34,127 nt of DNA from CALMEH01 sp964548225 (GCA_964548225.1 CAZJQP010000055.1:1-34127); one strand, 5' to 3'. Counted from the first letter of the stretch, positions 1 through 7,859 are shown. The notes: generated by a model not told the origin, from the sequence alone. Program-made: numbers and translations.

Positions 1-7
1 GACAATT

Positions 8-38
8 TAATGGATAATTGGTAATTAATAATTGACAG
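8..38. repeat. short AATT-rich gene-border repeat
   Basis: Variants of a TAATTGG/TAATTAA unit follow one another here, just upstream of the SDR gene. It resembles the other short-unit repeats at gene borders in this window but is degenerate, and the left edge cuts the context. No function is visible. Confidence 0.4.
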
Positions 39-116
39 TGCCGTGCTTTTTTTCCTCATCATATTTGAGTTTTAAAACAGTTTCATCAGTAATCGGAGGT
101 CAAATTTTAGAATTTT

Positions 117-956
117 ATGACTCTATCAAAACACAGTGTTGCCGTAATTACGGGCGCGGCTTCCGGTATCGGACGTGCGCTTGCCGTGCGATTCGCGCAG
201 GAAGAGATTGCCGGAATTTCGATTTCCGATGTCAACGAAAAAGGCTTGGACGAAACTTTTCAGATGCTTGAAAATTCTTCCGTTAAAGCCTCAAAACATC
301 TCATTGACACCTCAAAACTCGCGGAAATTGAGCGATTAAAATCGGAAGTCCTCGCCGAACACGGGCGGGCGACGCATTTGATAAATAATGCCGGAGTCGG
401 ATTAATCGGAACTTTTGAGCAGATTTCTTTGGAAGATTTTGAATGGCTGATGAGCATCAATTTTTGGGGCGTGATTTACGGTTGCAAAGTTTTTCTGCCC
501 GTTTTGAAGCAACAGGAAACGGCGCATATCGTCAATATCTCCAGCGTTTTCGGAATGGTTGCGCCGCCCGAACAAACTGCCTACTGTTCAAGCAAATTTG
601 CCGTTCGCGGCTTTACCGAATCCTTGCGCCACGAACTCGAAGACACAAATATCCGCGTTTCGAGCGTGCATCCGGGCGGAATTAAAACCAATATCGCCCG
701 CAATTCGCGCATCGGCGAAAATACACCCGAAGAATTTAAAGCGCAGGGCGTAAAATTTTTCGATAAAGTCGCCCTAACCACGCCCGAACAAGCCGCCGAA
801 ACAATTATCAAAGGCATCAAAGCCGAAAATCCGCGAATCCTAATCGGCAAGGATGCCCACGCAATTAATTACGTTTCGCGTCTTTTCCCGAAGAAATATC
901 TGCGCGTAATTGAAAAACTTTCAGGACATCGGCTTGATTTGCGGAAGAAAAGTTAG
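117..956 (+). CDS. SDR family NAD(P)-dependent oxidoreductase
   Basis: A 279-residue classical short-chain dehydrogenase/reductase, expected to be cytosolic and to interconvert an alcohol and a carbonyl with NAD(P). The cofactor motif TGAASGIG lies at residues 12-19, NNAG at 90-93, the structural Asn at 114, and the catalytic Ser143, Tyr156 and Lys160 (YCSSK) are all present. The PGGIKT segment near 187 is the usual region after strand 6. The C-terminus (PKKYLRVIEKL) resembles SDRs acting on lipid-like substrates, but the substrate cannot be read from sequence. A GGAGGT lies at 95-100, rather far from the ATG, yet the protein starts properly right before the Rossmann strand. Its stop codon overlaps by 4 nt the stop of the convergent PIN-domain gene, so no terminator lies between them. 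Confidence 0.93.
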   Translation: MTLSKHSVAVITGAASGIGRALAVRFAQEEIAGISISDVNEKGLDETFQMLENSSVKASKHLIDTSKLAEIERLKSEVLAEHGRATHLINNAGVGLIGTFEQISLEDFEWLMSINFWGVIYGCKVFLPVLKQQETAHIVNISSVFGMVAPPEQTAYCSSKFAVRGFTESLRHELEDTNIRVSSVHPGGIKTNIARNSRIGENTPEEFKAQGVKFFDKVALTTPEQAAETIIKGIKAENPRILIGKDAHAINYVSRLFPKKYLRVIEKLSGHRLDLRKKS

Positions 957-1432
957 ACTCCCCGAAGCAGAGATAAATTTATGGCATCAATTTTTGAATT
1001 GAGTAAAAGTCCGTAAAGTGGATTGTCGTCGGTAAAAATCAAGTAAGAATTTTTGGCTGTTTCGATAGTTGCCGTGTCTGCTAATCCAAAATTGATAAAT
1101 TCTTTGTTTTGAACAACTATATTGCTTTCGATATATTTTTCTGTTGATTCTTTTTGGACAAAAATTTTCAATAATATCTGAAGTTCGCGCCTGTTATCAA
1201 TAAAATCGCTGACTTCCGTGAGTATGTGCGGCGTAACTATTTTCTTTTCAAATAACCCGATAAAATCGGAAACAATATAAAAATCGTCAATCGAATAATG
1301 TGATGTTCTTTTGAAATTTCCGATTAACTCAATATCATATGAACCGACAATATAGAGCAAAAGCAGATTTGTGTCCGTCAAGATACCTTTAAATTTATAT
1401 TTTTGAATCAGCTTTTTGACATAAGTATTCAT
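953..1432 (-). CDS. PIN-domain protein (putative ribonuclease)
   Basis: A roughly 159-residue protein that looks like a PIN-domain nuclease. It has an N-terminal strand with an acidic residue (ILTDTNLLLLY), a central acidic stretch (ILTEVSDF), GLADTATIETA and a late TDDNPL. These match the order of the acidic metal-binding residues in PIN domains, with a typical alternation of strands and helices. The ATG at 1432-1430 overlaps the TGA of the preceding gene as TGATG, so it is translationally coupled to it; a TTG one codon earlier is less likely. Codon use is much more AT-rich than in the neighbouring SDR and rlmB genes, which suggests transfer. It could be a toxin or a housekeeping RNase; the RNA target is unknown. 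The PIN assignment is by motif pattern only. Confidence 0.75.
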   Translation of the reverse strand: MNTYVKKLIQKYKFKGILTDTNLLLLYIVGSYDIELIGNFKRTSHYSIDDFYIVSDFIGLFEKKIVTPHILTEVSDFIDNRRELQILLKIFVQKESTEKYIESNIVVQNKEFINFGLADTATIETAKNSYLIFTDDNPLYGLLLNSKIDAINLSLLRGV

Positions 1433-1716
1433 CAAGCAATAACACCCAAATTTGAGCCGAAACCGGCTTTCATTCCAAGAATCTCTCCGTTTTCATTATC
1501 TATCTCAACCGTCCGATAAACTCGTCTACCTTCGATTCCGCCGAACTCCTGAAGTGAATTTAACCATTCATTTTTTTCAAAAAAGCTATAAGTTACCTTC
1601 CAAATATTCTCTTTTTTATTGAAAAAGGCTTCTTCTAAATGAAAGCCTTGTTTTACTCCACTATTTTTAATGATGAAAGATTTGGCAAGCTCCATTGCTT
1701 CCTGCATTTTAACCAT
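1432..1716 (-). CDS. small unknown protein paired with the PIN-domain gene
   Basis: A 94-residue protein I do not recognise as a named family. It has an N-terminal helix (MQEAMELAKSFI), then alternating beta-strand-like segments (WKVTYSFFEK, RVYRTVEIDNENGEILGMKAG). The last stretch resembles the strand-turn-strand of PepSY-like folds, where an acidic turn is followed by GE(I/V)L. No signal peptide or membrane segment is seen. An AAGGGG lies at a workable distance before the ATG at 1716. It shares a TGATG junction with the PIN gene and the same AT-rich codon use, so the two probably arrived and are expressed together. It could be an antitoxin or partner of the PIN protein, but nothing in the sequence proves this. 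Confidence 0.7.
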   Translation of the reverse strand: MVKMQEAMELAKSFIIKNSGVKQGFHLEEAFFNKKENIWKVTYSFFEKNEWLNSLQEFGGIEGRRVYRTVEIDNENGEILGMKAGFGSNLGVIA

Positions 1717-1788
1717 AATCCAATTTCCCCTTCTGATAATTTTACTTCAATATTTAATTTTCCACCAAATATCTTTCGCAGATATAAA

Positions 1789-2331
1789 TTATTTCTTCGG
1801 TAAATCAAGCGTTTCGCTTTCTTGCTTCAAATCGAGATGCTGCGTCGTGCTTTCGGTTACGCTGTGCGGTTCGCCGACCAACTCTTCGGTTTTGTAGATT
1901 GATTTTTGCGGTTTAACGTAATCGGTTTGAGTGGGCGGAAGTTCTTTTTTTGAATGAGTTTCGACAAAAATCGGCTGTTGCGGAACATTAACGCGCAGTT
2001 TGCGTTCCTTTTCCAAAGCATCTGATTTTACATATTGGCTGATGCCCGAAGCCAGCAACGAAAAACCCGCAATCGCGGATAATATCCAGAAAATTCCGTC
2101 GCGCCACGTTGTCATAAAAAGAAACGCGGCAACAAATAAAAAACCGAAGCCGAGAATTATGTTTCTGATTGCACTGCTTCGCAATTCCGGCACGGAATTT
2201 TCAGGGTCAAAAACATTTTCAACCGCAAGATCGCCTTCAACAACTGCCAAAACATTGCTCAAATTAGCTCCGCACGAACGGCAAAATTTACCGTTATCAG
2301 GATTTTCAGTGGCACATTTAGGACAAAACAT
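1789..2331 (-). CDS. zinc-ribbon membrane protein (paralog 1)
   Basis: A 180-residue protein beginning with a double-CxxC zinc ribbon (CPKC at 3-6, CRSC at 17-20). An acidic linker follows, then two hydrophobic segments (about residues 53-75 and 80-103) that should form a membrane hairpin, and a polar tail. The tail carries the motif YKTEEL, a proline-containing stretch, then SVTESTTQHL and a terminal LDLPKK. The same tail pattern occurs in the next gene upstream, so the two are tandem duplicates. The family is unnamed as far as I can tell, and its role is unknown. The arrangement suggests a cytosolic zinc ribbon and a cytosolic tail on either side of a membrane anchor. Confidence 0.85.
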   Translation of the reverse strand: MFCPKCATENPDNGKFCRSCGANLSNVLAVVEGDLAVENVFDPENSVPELRSSAIRNIILGFGFLFVAAFLFMTTWRDGIFWILSAIAGFSLLASGISQYVKSDALEKERKLRVNVPQQPIFVETHSKKELPPTQTDYVKPQKSIYKTEELVGEPHSVTESTTQHLDLKQESETLDLPKK

Positions 2332-2351
2332 AGCGTTGGTTTGTTGCTCTA

Positions 2352-2383
2352 TAATTTTTTATTTTTTACTTTTTACTTTTTAC
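2352..2383. repeat. heptamer repeat (TTTTTAC)
   Basis: Three exact TTTTTAC units at 2363-2383 preceded by T-rich sequence. The repeat spans the stop codon of paralog 2 and encodes its last residues (VKSKK). Essentially the same sequence, identical over about 30 bp, recurs at 22591-22621 between two amidohydrolase genes. Confidence 0.75.
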
Positions 2384-2917
2384 TTCCGAAGGCTTCGGAA
2401 GCGTCATCGTTTCGCCTTCGGAATCCATTTCGAGATGGCGCGTGGTGTTTTCAACAATGCTCGGCGGAACTAAATCGCCGGTTTTATAGCGCGAATTATC
2501 TGGTGAAACAAATTCGGTTTGTGCCGACGGAAGCGCAGCATTTATCGGAGCGGAAGAAACTGCATTTTGCGAAGTTTGCGGTGCGAAAGTAATGCCTTGC
2601 GACTCGCTTTTTTTAAGTTGAATATATTGTGCCACGCCCGCGCCTATCATTGAAAACGCCGGAATCAGCATCCAAAACCACCAACCTTTCCCAATCGAAA
2701 AAGCCAAAGCAATCGAAACTATCAGAAACGCAATTCCCATAAAAAATTTGGTAATCGCGCCTTCCCAACTTATGGGTTTGCCTTTACTATTTACGAGATT
2801 TTGGGGTTGCGGCAATTTTCCCGACAGTGCTGCCGAAACATTTCCCAAATCCGAGCCGCACGAACGGCAAAACCTTCCCGTTTCAGAATTTTCCTTTCCA
2901 CATTTAGGGCAAAACAT
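2366..2917 (-). CDS. zinc-ribbon membrane protein (paralog 2)
   Basis: A 183-residue paralog of the protein encoded just downstream. It has the same N-terminal zinc ribbon (CPKC at 3-6, CRSC at 17-20), a hydrophobic hairpin (from about ITKFFMGIAFLIV to MIGAGVAQYI), and a polar tail with YKTGDL, then SIVENTTRHLEM and TLPKPSE. The shared tail pattern, S(V/I)xExTTxHL followed by an acidic run and LPK, points to a conserved linear motif rather than drift. It lies 33 bp downstream of rlmB and 34 bp upstream of paralog 1, so co-transcription is likely. Its final residues come from a TTTTTAC repeat on the plus strand. Function unknown. Confidence 0.85.
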   Translation of the reverse strand: MFCPKCGKENSETGRFCRSCGSDLGNVSAALSGKLPQPQNLVNSKGKPISWEGAITKFFMGIAFLIVSIALAFSIGKGWWFWMLIPAFSMIGAGVAQYIQLKKSESQGITFAPQTSQNAVSSAPINAALPSAQTEFVSPDNSRYKTGDLVPPSIVENTTRHLEMDSEGETMTLPKPSEVKSKK

Positions 2918-2950
2918 AATTTTGTTAGTCGTTAGTTGTTCGTCGAAAAA

Positions 2951-3823
2951 CTATCCGTTTTTGGATTTCTCCTTTTCTCCTTTCTCTTTTTCTTTCCTTT
3001 GGCGGTTTGCCTCGAAAAGCAATACGCCGCAAGCGACCGAGACGTTCAAACTTTCGATTTTTCCACGCATCGGGATTTTTACGAGCGCATCGCAATTTTC
3101 CGCGACAAGCCGATGCAAACCTTTTCCTTCACTGCCCAAAACCAACGCGGTTTTCTGCGTCCAATCCCATTCGGTATAGTTTATTTTCGCTTCGCCGCTT
3201 GTGCCGACAACCCAAATATTATTCTTTTTTAATTCTTCAATCAAACGATTCAGGTTTTTCGCTTTCGCAATTTTGATGTATTCGGTTGCTCCGGCGGAAG
3301 TTTTGACAACGGTTTCGGTCAAACCGACGGCGCGATGTTCGGGAATAAACGCGCCGTCAACGCCCGCGCATTCCGCCGTTCGCAAAACCGCGCCCAGATT
3401 TCGCGGGTCTTCCACGCCGTCTAAAATCAAAACCAGCGGATTTTCTTTAGCAAAAATTTCTTCCAAAAGTTCGTCCGCATTCGTGTAATCCGCCGCCGCC
3501 GCAAAAGCAATTACGCCTTGATGGTTTGCTCCCGACTCAATCAATTTTGCCAAACTTTCGCGCGGCGTTTTCTGAAACGGAACACGATTTTCTCTTGCTA
3601 AATCAATGATTTCCGAAATTCGATGCTCTCGCGCACCGTCGGCAATCAGAATCTTTTCCACACGCCGCGAATTTGCGCGTAAGGCTTCCAAAACCGGAAG
3701 CAACCCGAAAATTACCCGCGAACTCGAAGAAGTTTTTTCAAAATCTCTCTTCTCTGTGTCTCTGCGTCTCTGCGGTTCAAATTTTGTTTTTTGCTTTTTG
3801 TCCTTTGCTTTTGAAAATTTCAT
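2951..3823 (-). CDS. rlmB: 23S rRNA (guanosine-2'-O)-methyltransferase RlmB (TrmH/SPOUT family)
   Basis: A 290-residue SPOUT-class 2'-O-methyltransferase. In E. coli, RlmB methylates G2251 of 23S rRNA with S-adenosylmethionine. The N-terminal substrate-binding domain starts at VIFGLLPVLEAL (residues 37-48). The catalytic domain shows motif 1 (LDGVEDPRNLGAVLRTAE, 134-151), motif 2 (LVLGSEGKGL, 227-236) and motif 3 (IPMRGKIESLNVSVA, 250-264), which form the knotted cofactor pocket. The ATG at 3823 overlaps the stop of the upstream zinc-ribbon gene as ATGA, which supports this start. Residues 1-36 before the domain are unusual: part is translation of an 8-bp tandem repeat (QRRRDTEKR). The basic C-tail (RKEKEKGEKEKSKNG) also comes from low-complexity DNA. 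TrmH-type tRNA methylation is the alternative, but the length and N-domain favour RlmB. Confidence 0.92.
   Translation of the reverse strand: MKFSKAKDKKQKTKFEPQRRRDTEKRDFEKTSSSSRVIFGLLPVLEALRANSRRVEKILIADGAREHRISEIIDLARENRVPFQKTPRESLAKLIESGANHQGVIAFAAAADYTNADELLEEIFAKENPLVLILDGVEDPRNLGAVLRTAECAGVDGAFIPEHRAVGLTETVVKTSAGATEYIKIAKAKNLNRLIEELKKNNIWVVGTSGEAKINYTEWDWTQKTALVLGSEGKGLHRLVAENCDALVKIPMRGKIESLNVSVACGVLLFEANRQRKEKEKGEKEKSKNG
3744..3774. repeat. octamer repeat (TCTCTGYG) inside rlmB 5' end
   Basis: Three consecutive 8-bp units, TCTCTGTG, TCTCTGCG, TCTCTGCG (3751-3774), preceded by a degenerate CT run. On the minus strand it is read as part of the RlmB N-terminal extension. Confidence 0.75.
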
Positions 3824-4836
3824 AAAACGTGCCGTTGAAGCCGTGAAAATTTATTAAACTGCGTCCAGTTACTGATTTTTGTTACATTTTCCAGATTAAA
3901 TTTGCCGAATTTTTGGCGCGTCAATCCTTTTGAATCCTTCATTTCTTCGGCTTCCCAAATGTTTGCCAAACTTTCGCGCACCGACACATAGTTTTCAACC
4001 GTTTTCAGATTCGGCGCGACGGATTTTAGTTTCTCCGCGAGCTTTTTCAGATTTTCGTTTGCTGTCATCGCTTTTTCCGATTCGAGCGAAGAAAAATCAA
4101 AACCTTTGGCAAAAACCCGAAAACCTTGCGTGTCAAAACGGCTGTAAATATCGAAAAGCATTTCGTCCGAAGCCGTTTCGATTGATTTTAGCAACTTGTT
4201 TTCGCCTTTTTTACGGTTTTCAATTGAGCTTGTGGTGCGCTCAAAAATCGCTCCCGAAACCATTAAAACCAAATCATTCAAATCAACTTCGACGATTTCA
4301 TCCGTATTAAAAAGCACTAAAATCAATTTATCGTCCCAAAATTCCACGCCGCGAAGACGTTGCGGCATTTGATTTGCCGCCAATTTTTCATCGCTCAAAA
4401 TCAAAGTTTCAAAACTGCATTCTTTCAATCTTTCAGCGATAATTTCGGCTTCTTTTTCCGATTCGACACGCGCTAATGGTAAAGCAGTTTTCGCCGCACA
4501 GATTTTTTCGAGAGTTGCCGTTTCGAGATTGACGATTTTTGCGATTTTTGCCAAAGAGTCTTCGTCGAATTGGCTGTTCAAAGGTTGGCAAATTAAGTTA
4601 AAACCTTTCTCCCACGCTTCCAATTTTCGTAGATTCGGTTTGATTTTTTTGGCTTGTTCCGCACTTATTTCAAGTTCTTTTCCGCAATAAAAACAGTTCA
4701 ATCTCGTTGGCGGATTAGTTCGCTGACACGCGCCGCAAACCACCATTTCTTCCGGCTTAAACGCAATTTCTTCCGTCAGCACGGGCAAATTTTTCAGCCA
4801 TTCGTCATCGTGATTTTTTTCAGCTTTTTTTTCCAT
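3820..4836 (-). CDS. zinc-ribbon protein of unknown function
   Basis: About 338 residues. A zinc ribbon (CGAC then CFYC, spaced by a short loop) lies near residues 35-52 and is followed by an alpha/beta region with no recognisable catalytic motif. A first module (about 75-140) contains KGFNLICQPLN and LPLARVESEKEAEII, a second contains WDDKLILVLFNTDEIVEVDL, and the C-terminal part is helical and charged. No signal peptide or membrane helix is seen, so it is probably cytosolic. It ends in an ATGA overlap with rlmB, so the two are co-translated; a role near ribosomes or RNA is possible but only by association. I chose the ATG at 4836 (MEKKAEK). An in-frame ATG at 4857 lies inside a CATTTAT heptamer repeat and would add seven residues. 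Confidence 0.8.
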   Translation of the reverse strand: MEKKAEKNHDDEWLKNLPVLTEEIAFKPEEMVVCGACQRTNPPTRLNCFYCGKELEISAEQAKKIKPNLRKLEAWEKGFNLICQPLNSQFDEDSLAKIAKIVNLETATLEKICAAKTALPLARVESEKEAEIIAERLKECSFETLILSDEKLAANQMPQRLRGVEFWDDKLILVLFNTDEIVEVDLNDLVLMVSGAIFERTTSSIENRKKGENKLLKSIETASDEMLFDIYSRFDTQGFRVFAKGFDFSSLESEKAMTANENLKKLAEKLKSVAPNLKTVENYVSVRESLANIWEAEEMKDSKGLTRQKFGKFNLENVTKISNWTQFNKFSRLQRHVL

Positions 4837-4847
4837 AAAATTAATGT

Positions 4848-4961
4848 CATTTATCATTTATCGGATGGCACTCAACAACTAATCGGTAAATATAAAATTC
4901 GCGCCTTTTGAAACAGCAAATAAATAATAACCGACAAATGATAAATGATAAATGATAAATG
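4848..4961. repeat. inverted pair of CATTTAT/ATAAATG heptamer repeats
   Basis: Two CATTTAT units (4848-4861) face three exact ATAAATG units (4941-4961, with a degenerate fourth before them), giving 14 bp of perfect complementarity across about 80 nt. The rest of the 360-bp gap up to the NYN gene is AT-rich. It must hold the divergent promoters, but no convincing -35/-10 pair was found. Confidence 0.65.
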
Positions 4962-5198
4962 AATTTTACTTGCCAATTACCCGTGAAAAAGGCAAACTAT
5001 TATTACTTTTAATTAGTAACTTATTTTTAGCAGTCAGATTTTTAGAAAAACAGGGTAATAATATAACGAGAAACACATTTTATAATTTAATTTATTGAAA
5101 ATTCAAAAGTTAAGGTAGGAAATTAATCCCCGTTTTTTTTACCGATTCCGACTGTATTTCAGTTTATCTTAAAATTTTATCATAAAGGTTTTTGAAAA

Positions 5199-5885
5199 AT
5201 GCAGTTTGATATGAGTGCCAACTCGTCTTGGCAGTTCGGACATCGCGGACGAGTGGCGGTTTTTATTGATGGAAACAATCTCTTCCACGCCGCCAGATTT
5301 CATAATATTGACATAGATTACAACAAACTTCTGCGCGTTCTTCTCGGAGACGGCAGGCTTCTTCGCGCCTTTTTTTACACCGGCGTTGATGCGGGCGCGG
5401 AACGCCAGCAAGGTTTTCTTTTATGGATGCGCCGCAACGGTTTTCGTGTTATCCAGAAGGAATTGAAAACCTTTTACGACGGCACGCGCAAAGCAAATCT
5501 CGATGTCGAAATCGCGGTTGATATGCTCAGTTTAGCGGGCAGATATGACACGGCGGTTTTGGTTTCGGGCGATGAAGATTTTGTTTACGCTTTGAATGCC
5601 GTAGCTTACAAAGGCTGCCGCGTCGAAGTCGCCGGATTTCGCTCGAACACCGCGCCGCGTTTGATTGACGTTGCCGATTTTTTCATTGATTTAGGCGACA
5701 TTCACGAACTCGTTCGCAAAGATATTTCGCAATCGGGCAGCTACGATATTCCGTCATTCATCCCACCTGACGAGATGCCTCCGCCGGAAATTATCCGCCA
5801 ACCGATAACGCGCTTCGAGCCGAATTACGCCGACGAAGAACTCGAAAACTTCCACGAGTTGGTGAGAATTAAAGACGAAAGATAA
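5199..5885 (+). CDS. NYN domain-containing protein (LabA/DUF88 type)
   Basis: A 228-residue protein with an NYN (PIN-like) nuclease domain covering about residues 17-170. The acidic residues expected to bind metal are visible: Asp24 in VAVFIDGNNLFHAA, Asp102 and Asp108 in LDVEIAVDML, and Asp125/Asp127 in LVSGDEDFVYAL. These features define the LabA/DUF88 family, thought to act on RNA. The last 55 residues (SFIPPDEMPPPEII and after) are proline-rich and probably disordered. An ATG at 5211 is an alternative start. The gene stands alone, 67 bp before the DUF2203 gene with a repeat hairpin in between. The RNA substrate is unknown. Confidence 0.9.
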   Translation: MQFDMSANSSWQFGHRGRVAVFIDGNNLFHAARFHNIDIDYNKLLRVLLGDGRLLRAFFYTGVDAGAERQQGFLLWMRRNGFRVIQKELKTFYDGTRKANLDVEIAVDMLSLAGRYDTAVLVSGDEDFVYALNAVAYKGCRVEVAGFRSNTAPRLIDVADFFIDLGDIHELVRKDISQSGSYDIPSFIPPDEMPPPEIIRQPITRFEPNYADEELENFHELVRIKDER

Positions 5886-5892
5886 ATCAGAT

Positions 5893-5952
5893 GTAAGAAA
5901 TGAGAAGTGAGAAATAAAATTTACTTCTCATTTCTTACTTCTCATTTCTCAT
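5893..5952. repeat. inverted heptamer repeat, TTCTCATTTCT type
   Basis: A 16-bp perfect inverted repeat: 5893-5908 (GTAAGAAATGAGAAGT) pairs with 5923-5938 across a 14-nt loop, followed by further TTCTCATT units. It fills the gap between the NYN and DUF2203 genes and may end or attenuate transcription. A relative follows the NFACT gene at 9293-9341. Confidence 0.8.
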
Positions 5953-5958
5953 TTAAGT

Positions 5959-6339
5959 ATGAAACTTTTCACGCTCAGCGAAGCCAACGAAACACTCGCG
6001 TTCGTGCGCCCGAAGCTCGAAAAAATAAAACGCGAATACGAAAAAATGTCGCTCTACCGCGAAAGTGCAAAGTCGGCGGCAATCGCCGGAAACGAACGCG
6101 GCGGCGGCGGAATGCCCGGCGGCTCTGCATACGTCAAATCTCTCTACGAAATCGGCAAACACACCACCGAAATCCACGAACTCGGCGTTCAACTAAAAGA
6201 TTACACACGCGGTTTAATTGATTTCCCTTGCTTACGCGAAGGTCGCATCGTTCTCCTCTGCTGGCAATTCGGCGACGGCAATAAAATCAAATGGTGGCAC
6301 GAAACCAACACAGGTTTTGCCGGACGACAACCATTATGA
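5959..6339 (+). CDS. DUF2203 domain-containing protein
   Basis: A 126-residue protein matching the DUF2203 pattern: N-terminal FTLSEANETLAFVRPKLEKI with a long charged helix, a glycine-rich loop (ERGGGGMPGG), a second helix, then the conserved end LKDYTRGLIDFPCLREG, VLLCWQFG, WWHE and GFAGRQPL. The LxDFPxxxxGxxVxLCWxxGE-like end and the WWH motif are the family signature. The biochemical role of DUF2203 is not known to me. It is cytosolic, with no signal peptide. A heptamer repeat lies immediately upstream. Confidence 0.88.
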   Translation: MKLFTLSEANETLAFVRPKLEKIKREYEKMSLYRESAKSAAIAGNERGGGGMPGGSAYVKSLYEIGKHTTEIHELGVQLKDYTRGLIDFPCLREGRIVLLCWQFGDGNKIKWWHETNTGFAGRQPL

Positions 6340-6344
6340 TTTCC

Positions 6345-6365
6345 GATTTTGGATTTTGGATTTCA
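6345..6365. repeat. GATTTTG heptamer repeat
   Basis: Two exact GATTTTG units and one degenerate unit (GATTTCA) just after the DUF2203 stop codon. It is one of the gene-border repeats of this window. Confidence 0.6.
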
Positions 6366-6426
6366 GATCAACTCAATAAAAACTAAACTTTAAATCAAAA
6401 ATCTTCATTGTTTGCATAATTTACTA

Positions 6427-6456
6427 TTGACTACTTAAAGTAATCTCTGATATTAT
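6427..6456 (+). promoter_or_regulatory. putative sigma-70 promoter of the zinc-ribbon/RDD gene
   Basis: TTGACT (6427-6432), an 18-bp spacer, then TATTAT (6451-6456), about 80 bp before the ATG at 6535. An 11-bp dyad (TACTTAAAGTA, 6432-6442) lies in the spacer and could be an operator. Prediction from consensus match only. Confidence 0.45.
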
Positions 6457-6534
6457 TTTTTTCAGTTTAGTTCATATCAAGAATTTTCCGTCTCAAAAGA
6501 AATCATTTCAAGTATTAACAATCTTTAAAAATCT

Positions 6535-7788
6535 ATGAATTGTCCTGTTTGTAATCGAGAAAACCACGCCGACTTGTCAATCTGTCCGAGTTGCGGAGCG
6601 ATGATAAATGACACGGTTCGTGAAGAGTTGGAAGTAAAAATAACTCCGATTTCAAAACCAAAAATTATGGAGAAAAGAGAAATTTTGAACATTCCGAAAA
6701 AACAAGAACCGCAAATTAATAGTGTGCGCGTGGCTCCGGCAAAGCCCGAAACACGCGAAATTCCGGTCAAAACGACGGCTCCCACGTTGGTTGAATTTCA
6801 AAGCAAAAACTCCACGCTTCCCGAATGGCGTTTGCAGATTCAGAATGCTGTGCGGAAACGTCAGGATTTGGACTTTGCGACTACAAGTTCTCAGCCGGTG
6901 GCGATGACAAGCGGCGCAAATGCGCTCAAACTCCAACCGCAAGCTCAGACGGAAACCGAACTAACACCTGCGCCGCAAACGGTTTCACACGCCAATCCGA
7001 CGTTGAATGCGGCTTTACAGCGCATTGCAAATTCGCGGCGGCAGTTTATCGTGACGGAGGAAGTTGCGCTTGCGCCTGTCGAGGTTGTAGAAACACCTGT
7101 GCCGCAGAAAAATTATCCGTTTCGCATTGCCGCCAAAGAAGGCGAAATTTTGCCCGAGCCGAAACCCGCAACAGTTAATCAAACTATTAAACCGCGCACT
7201 GCCACAACGTTGAAAACCGAAGCGAAAAAATTTGACACGAACAAATTGCCGCCTTTGCCGGACGAAGTTTCAGCAACATTCGATATTCACAAAACTGCTT
7301 CAGACGATTTGCATAAGACGGTTGCAGACGAAGAAATTCAGAAAACCGAACTAAAACTCGTCGAACCGGAAGAAGAAATCGAAGACATCGCACCGTTTTC
7401 AATGCGTTTTAACGCCGGACTTTTCGATTTGATTATCGGTTCGTTTGCGACCTTGATTCTGCTTTCGCCTTTTATGTTGAAAGGCGGTTGGTTCACTTTT
7501 GGTGGATTTTTAGGATTTTTGGCGGTTTGTGCGGTCGTGATGTTTGTTTATATGACCGTTTCGGTCGGATTTTACGGCAGAACGCTCGGAATGCGCCTGT
7601 TTTCGCTCGAAGTCGTGGACATCGAAGGCGAAAATTACCCGACAATTCATCAAGCCGCAGTCAGTTCTTCGCTTTATCTGCTCTCGATGGTTTTCGGCGG
7701 CGCGGGTTTTTTGACATTGCCTTTTAACGAAGAAAAACGCGCCGTTCACGATATTGCTTCGGGAACAATTGTTGTTAAGGAAATTTGA
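6535..7788 (+). CDS. zinc-ribbon / RDD-domain membrane protein
   Basis: A 417-residue protein in three parts. Residues 1-25 form a zinc ribbon (CPVC at 3-6, CPSC at 17-20). Residues 26-285 are low in order and rich in Pro, Ala, Thr and Glu, with a repeated HKT(A/V) pattern near 245-260. Residues 290-417 are an RDD domain with membrane helices: it opens with FSMRFNAGLFDLIIG, includes GFYGRTLGMRLFSLEVVD, and ends ERAVHDIASGTIVV-like (KRAVHDIASGTIVV). RDD domains are small integral-membrane modules; some have been linked to ion transport, but the function here is open. A good promoter lies upstream. The NFACT gene follows in the same direction with a repeat hairpin between. Confidence 0.9.
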   Translation: MNCPVCNRENHADLSICPSCGAMINDTVREELEVKITPISKPKIMEKREILNIPKKQEPQINSVRVAPAKPETREIPVKTTAPTLVEFQSKNSTLPEWRLQIQNAVRKRQDLDFATTSSQPVAMTSGANALKLQPQAQTETELTPAPQTVSHANPTLNAALQRIANSRRQFIVTEEVALAPVEVVETPVPQKNYPFRIAAKEGEILPEPKPATVNQTIKPRTATTLKTEAKKFDTNKLPPLPDEVSATFDIHKTASDDLHKTVADEEIQKTELKLVEPEEEIEDIAPFSMRFNAGLFDLIIGSFATLILLSPFMLKGGWFTFGGFLGFLAVCAVVMFVYMTVSVGFYGRTLGMRLFSLEVVDIEGENYPTIHQAAVSSSLYLLSMVFGGAGFLTLPFNEEKRAVHDIASGTIVVKEI

Positions 7789-7789
7789 G

Positions 7790-7859
7790 TTTCGAGTTTC
7801 CGGTTTTTGGTTTCCGGTTATTTGAACTTGAAACCGGAAACCGGAAACCAGAAACTAAA
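7790..7859. repeat. inverted GGTTTCC repeats
   Basis: GTTTCCGG-type units face their complement: GGTTTCCGGTT (7809-7819) pairs with AACCGGAAACC (7832-7842), 11 bp with a 12-nt loop, and further units extend both arms. It lies between the RDD stop and the GTG start of the NFACT gene. An in-frame TTG at 7785 would translate it. Confidence 0.8.
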
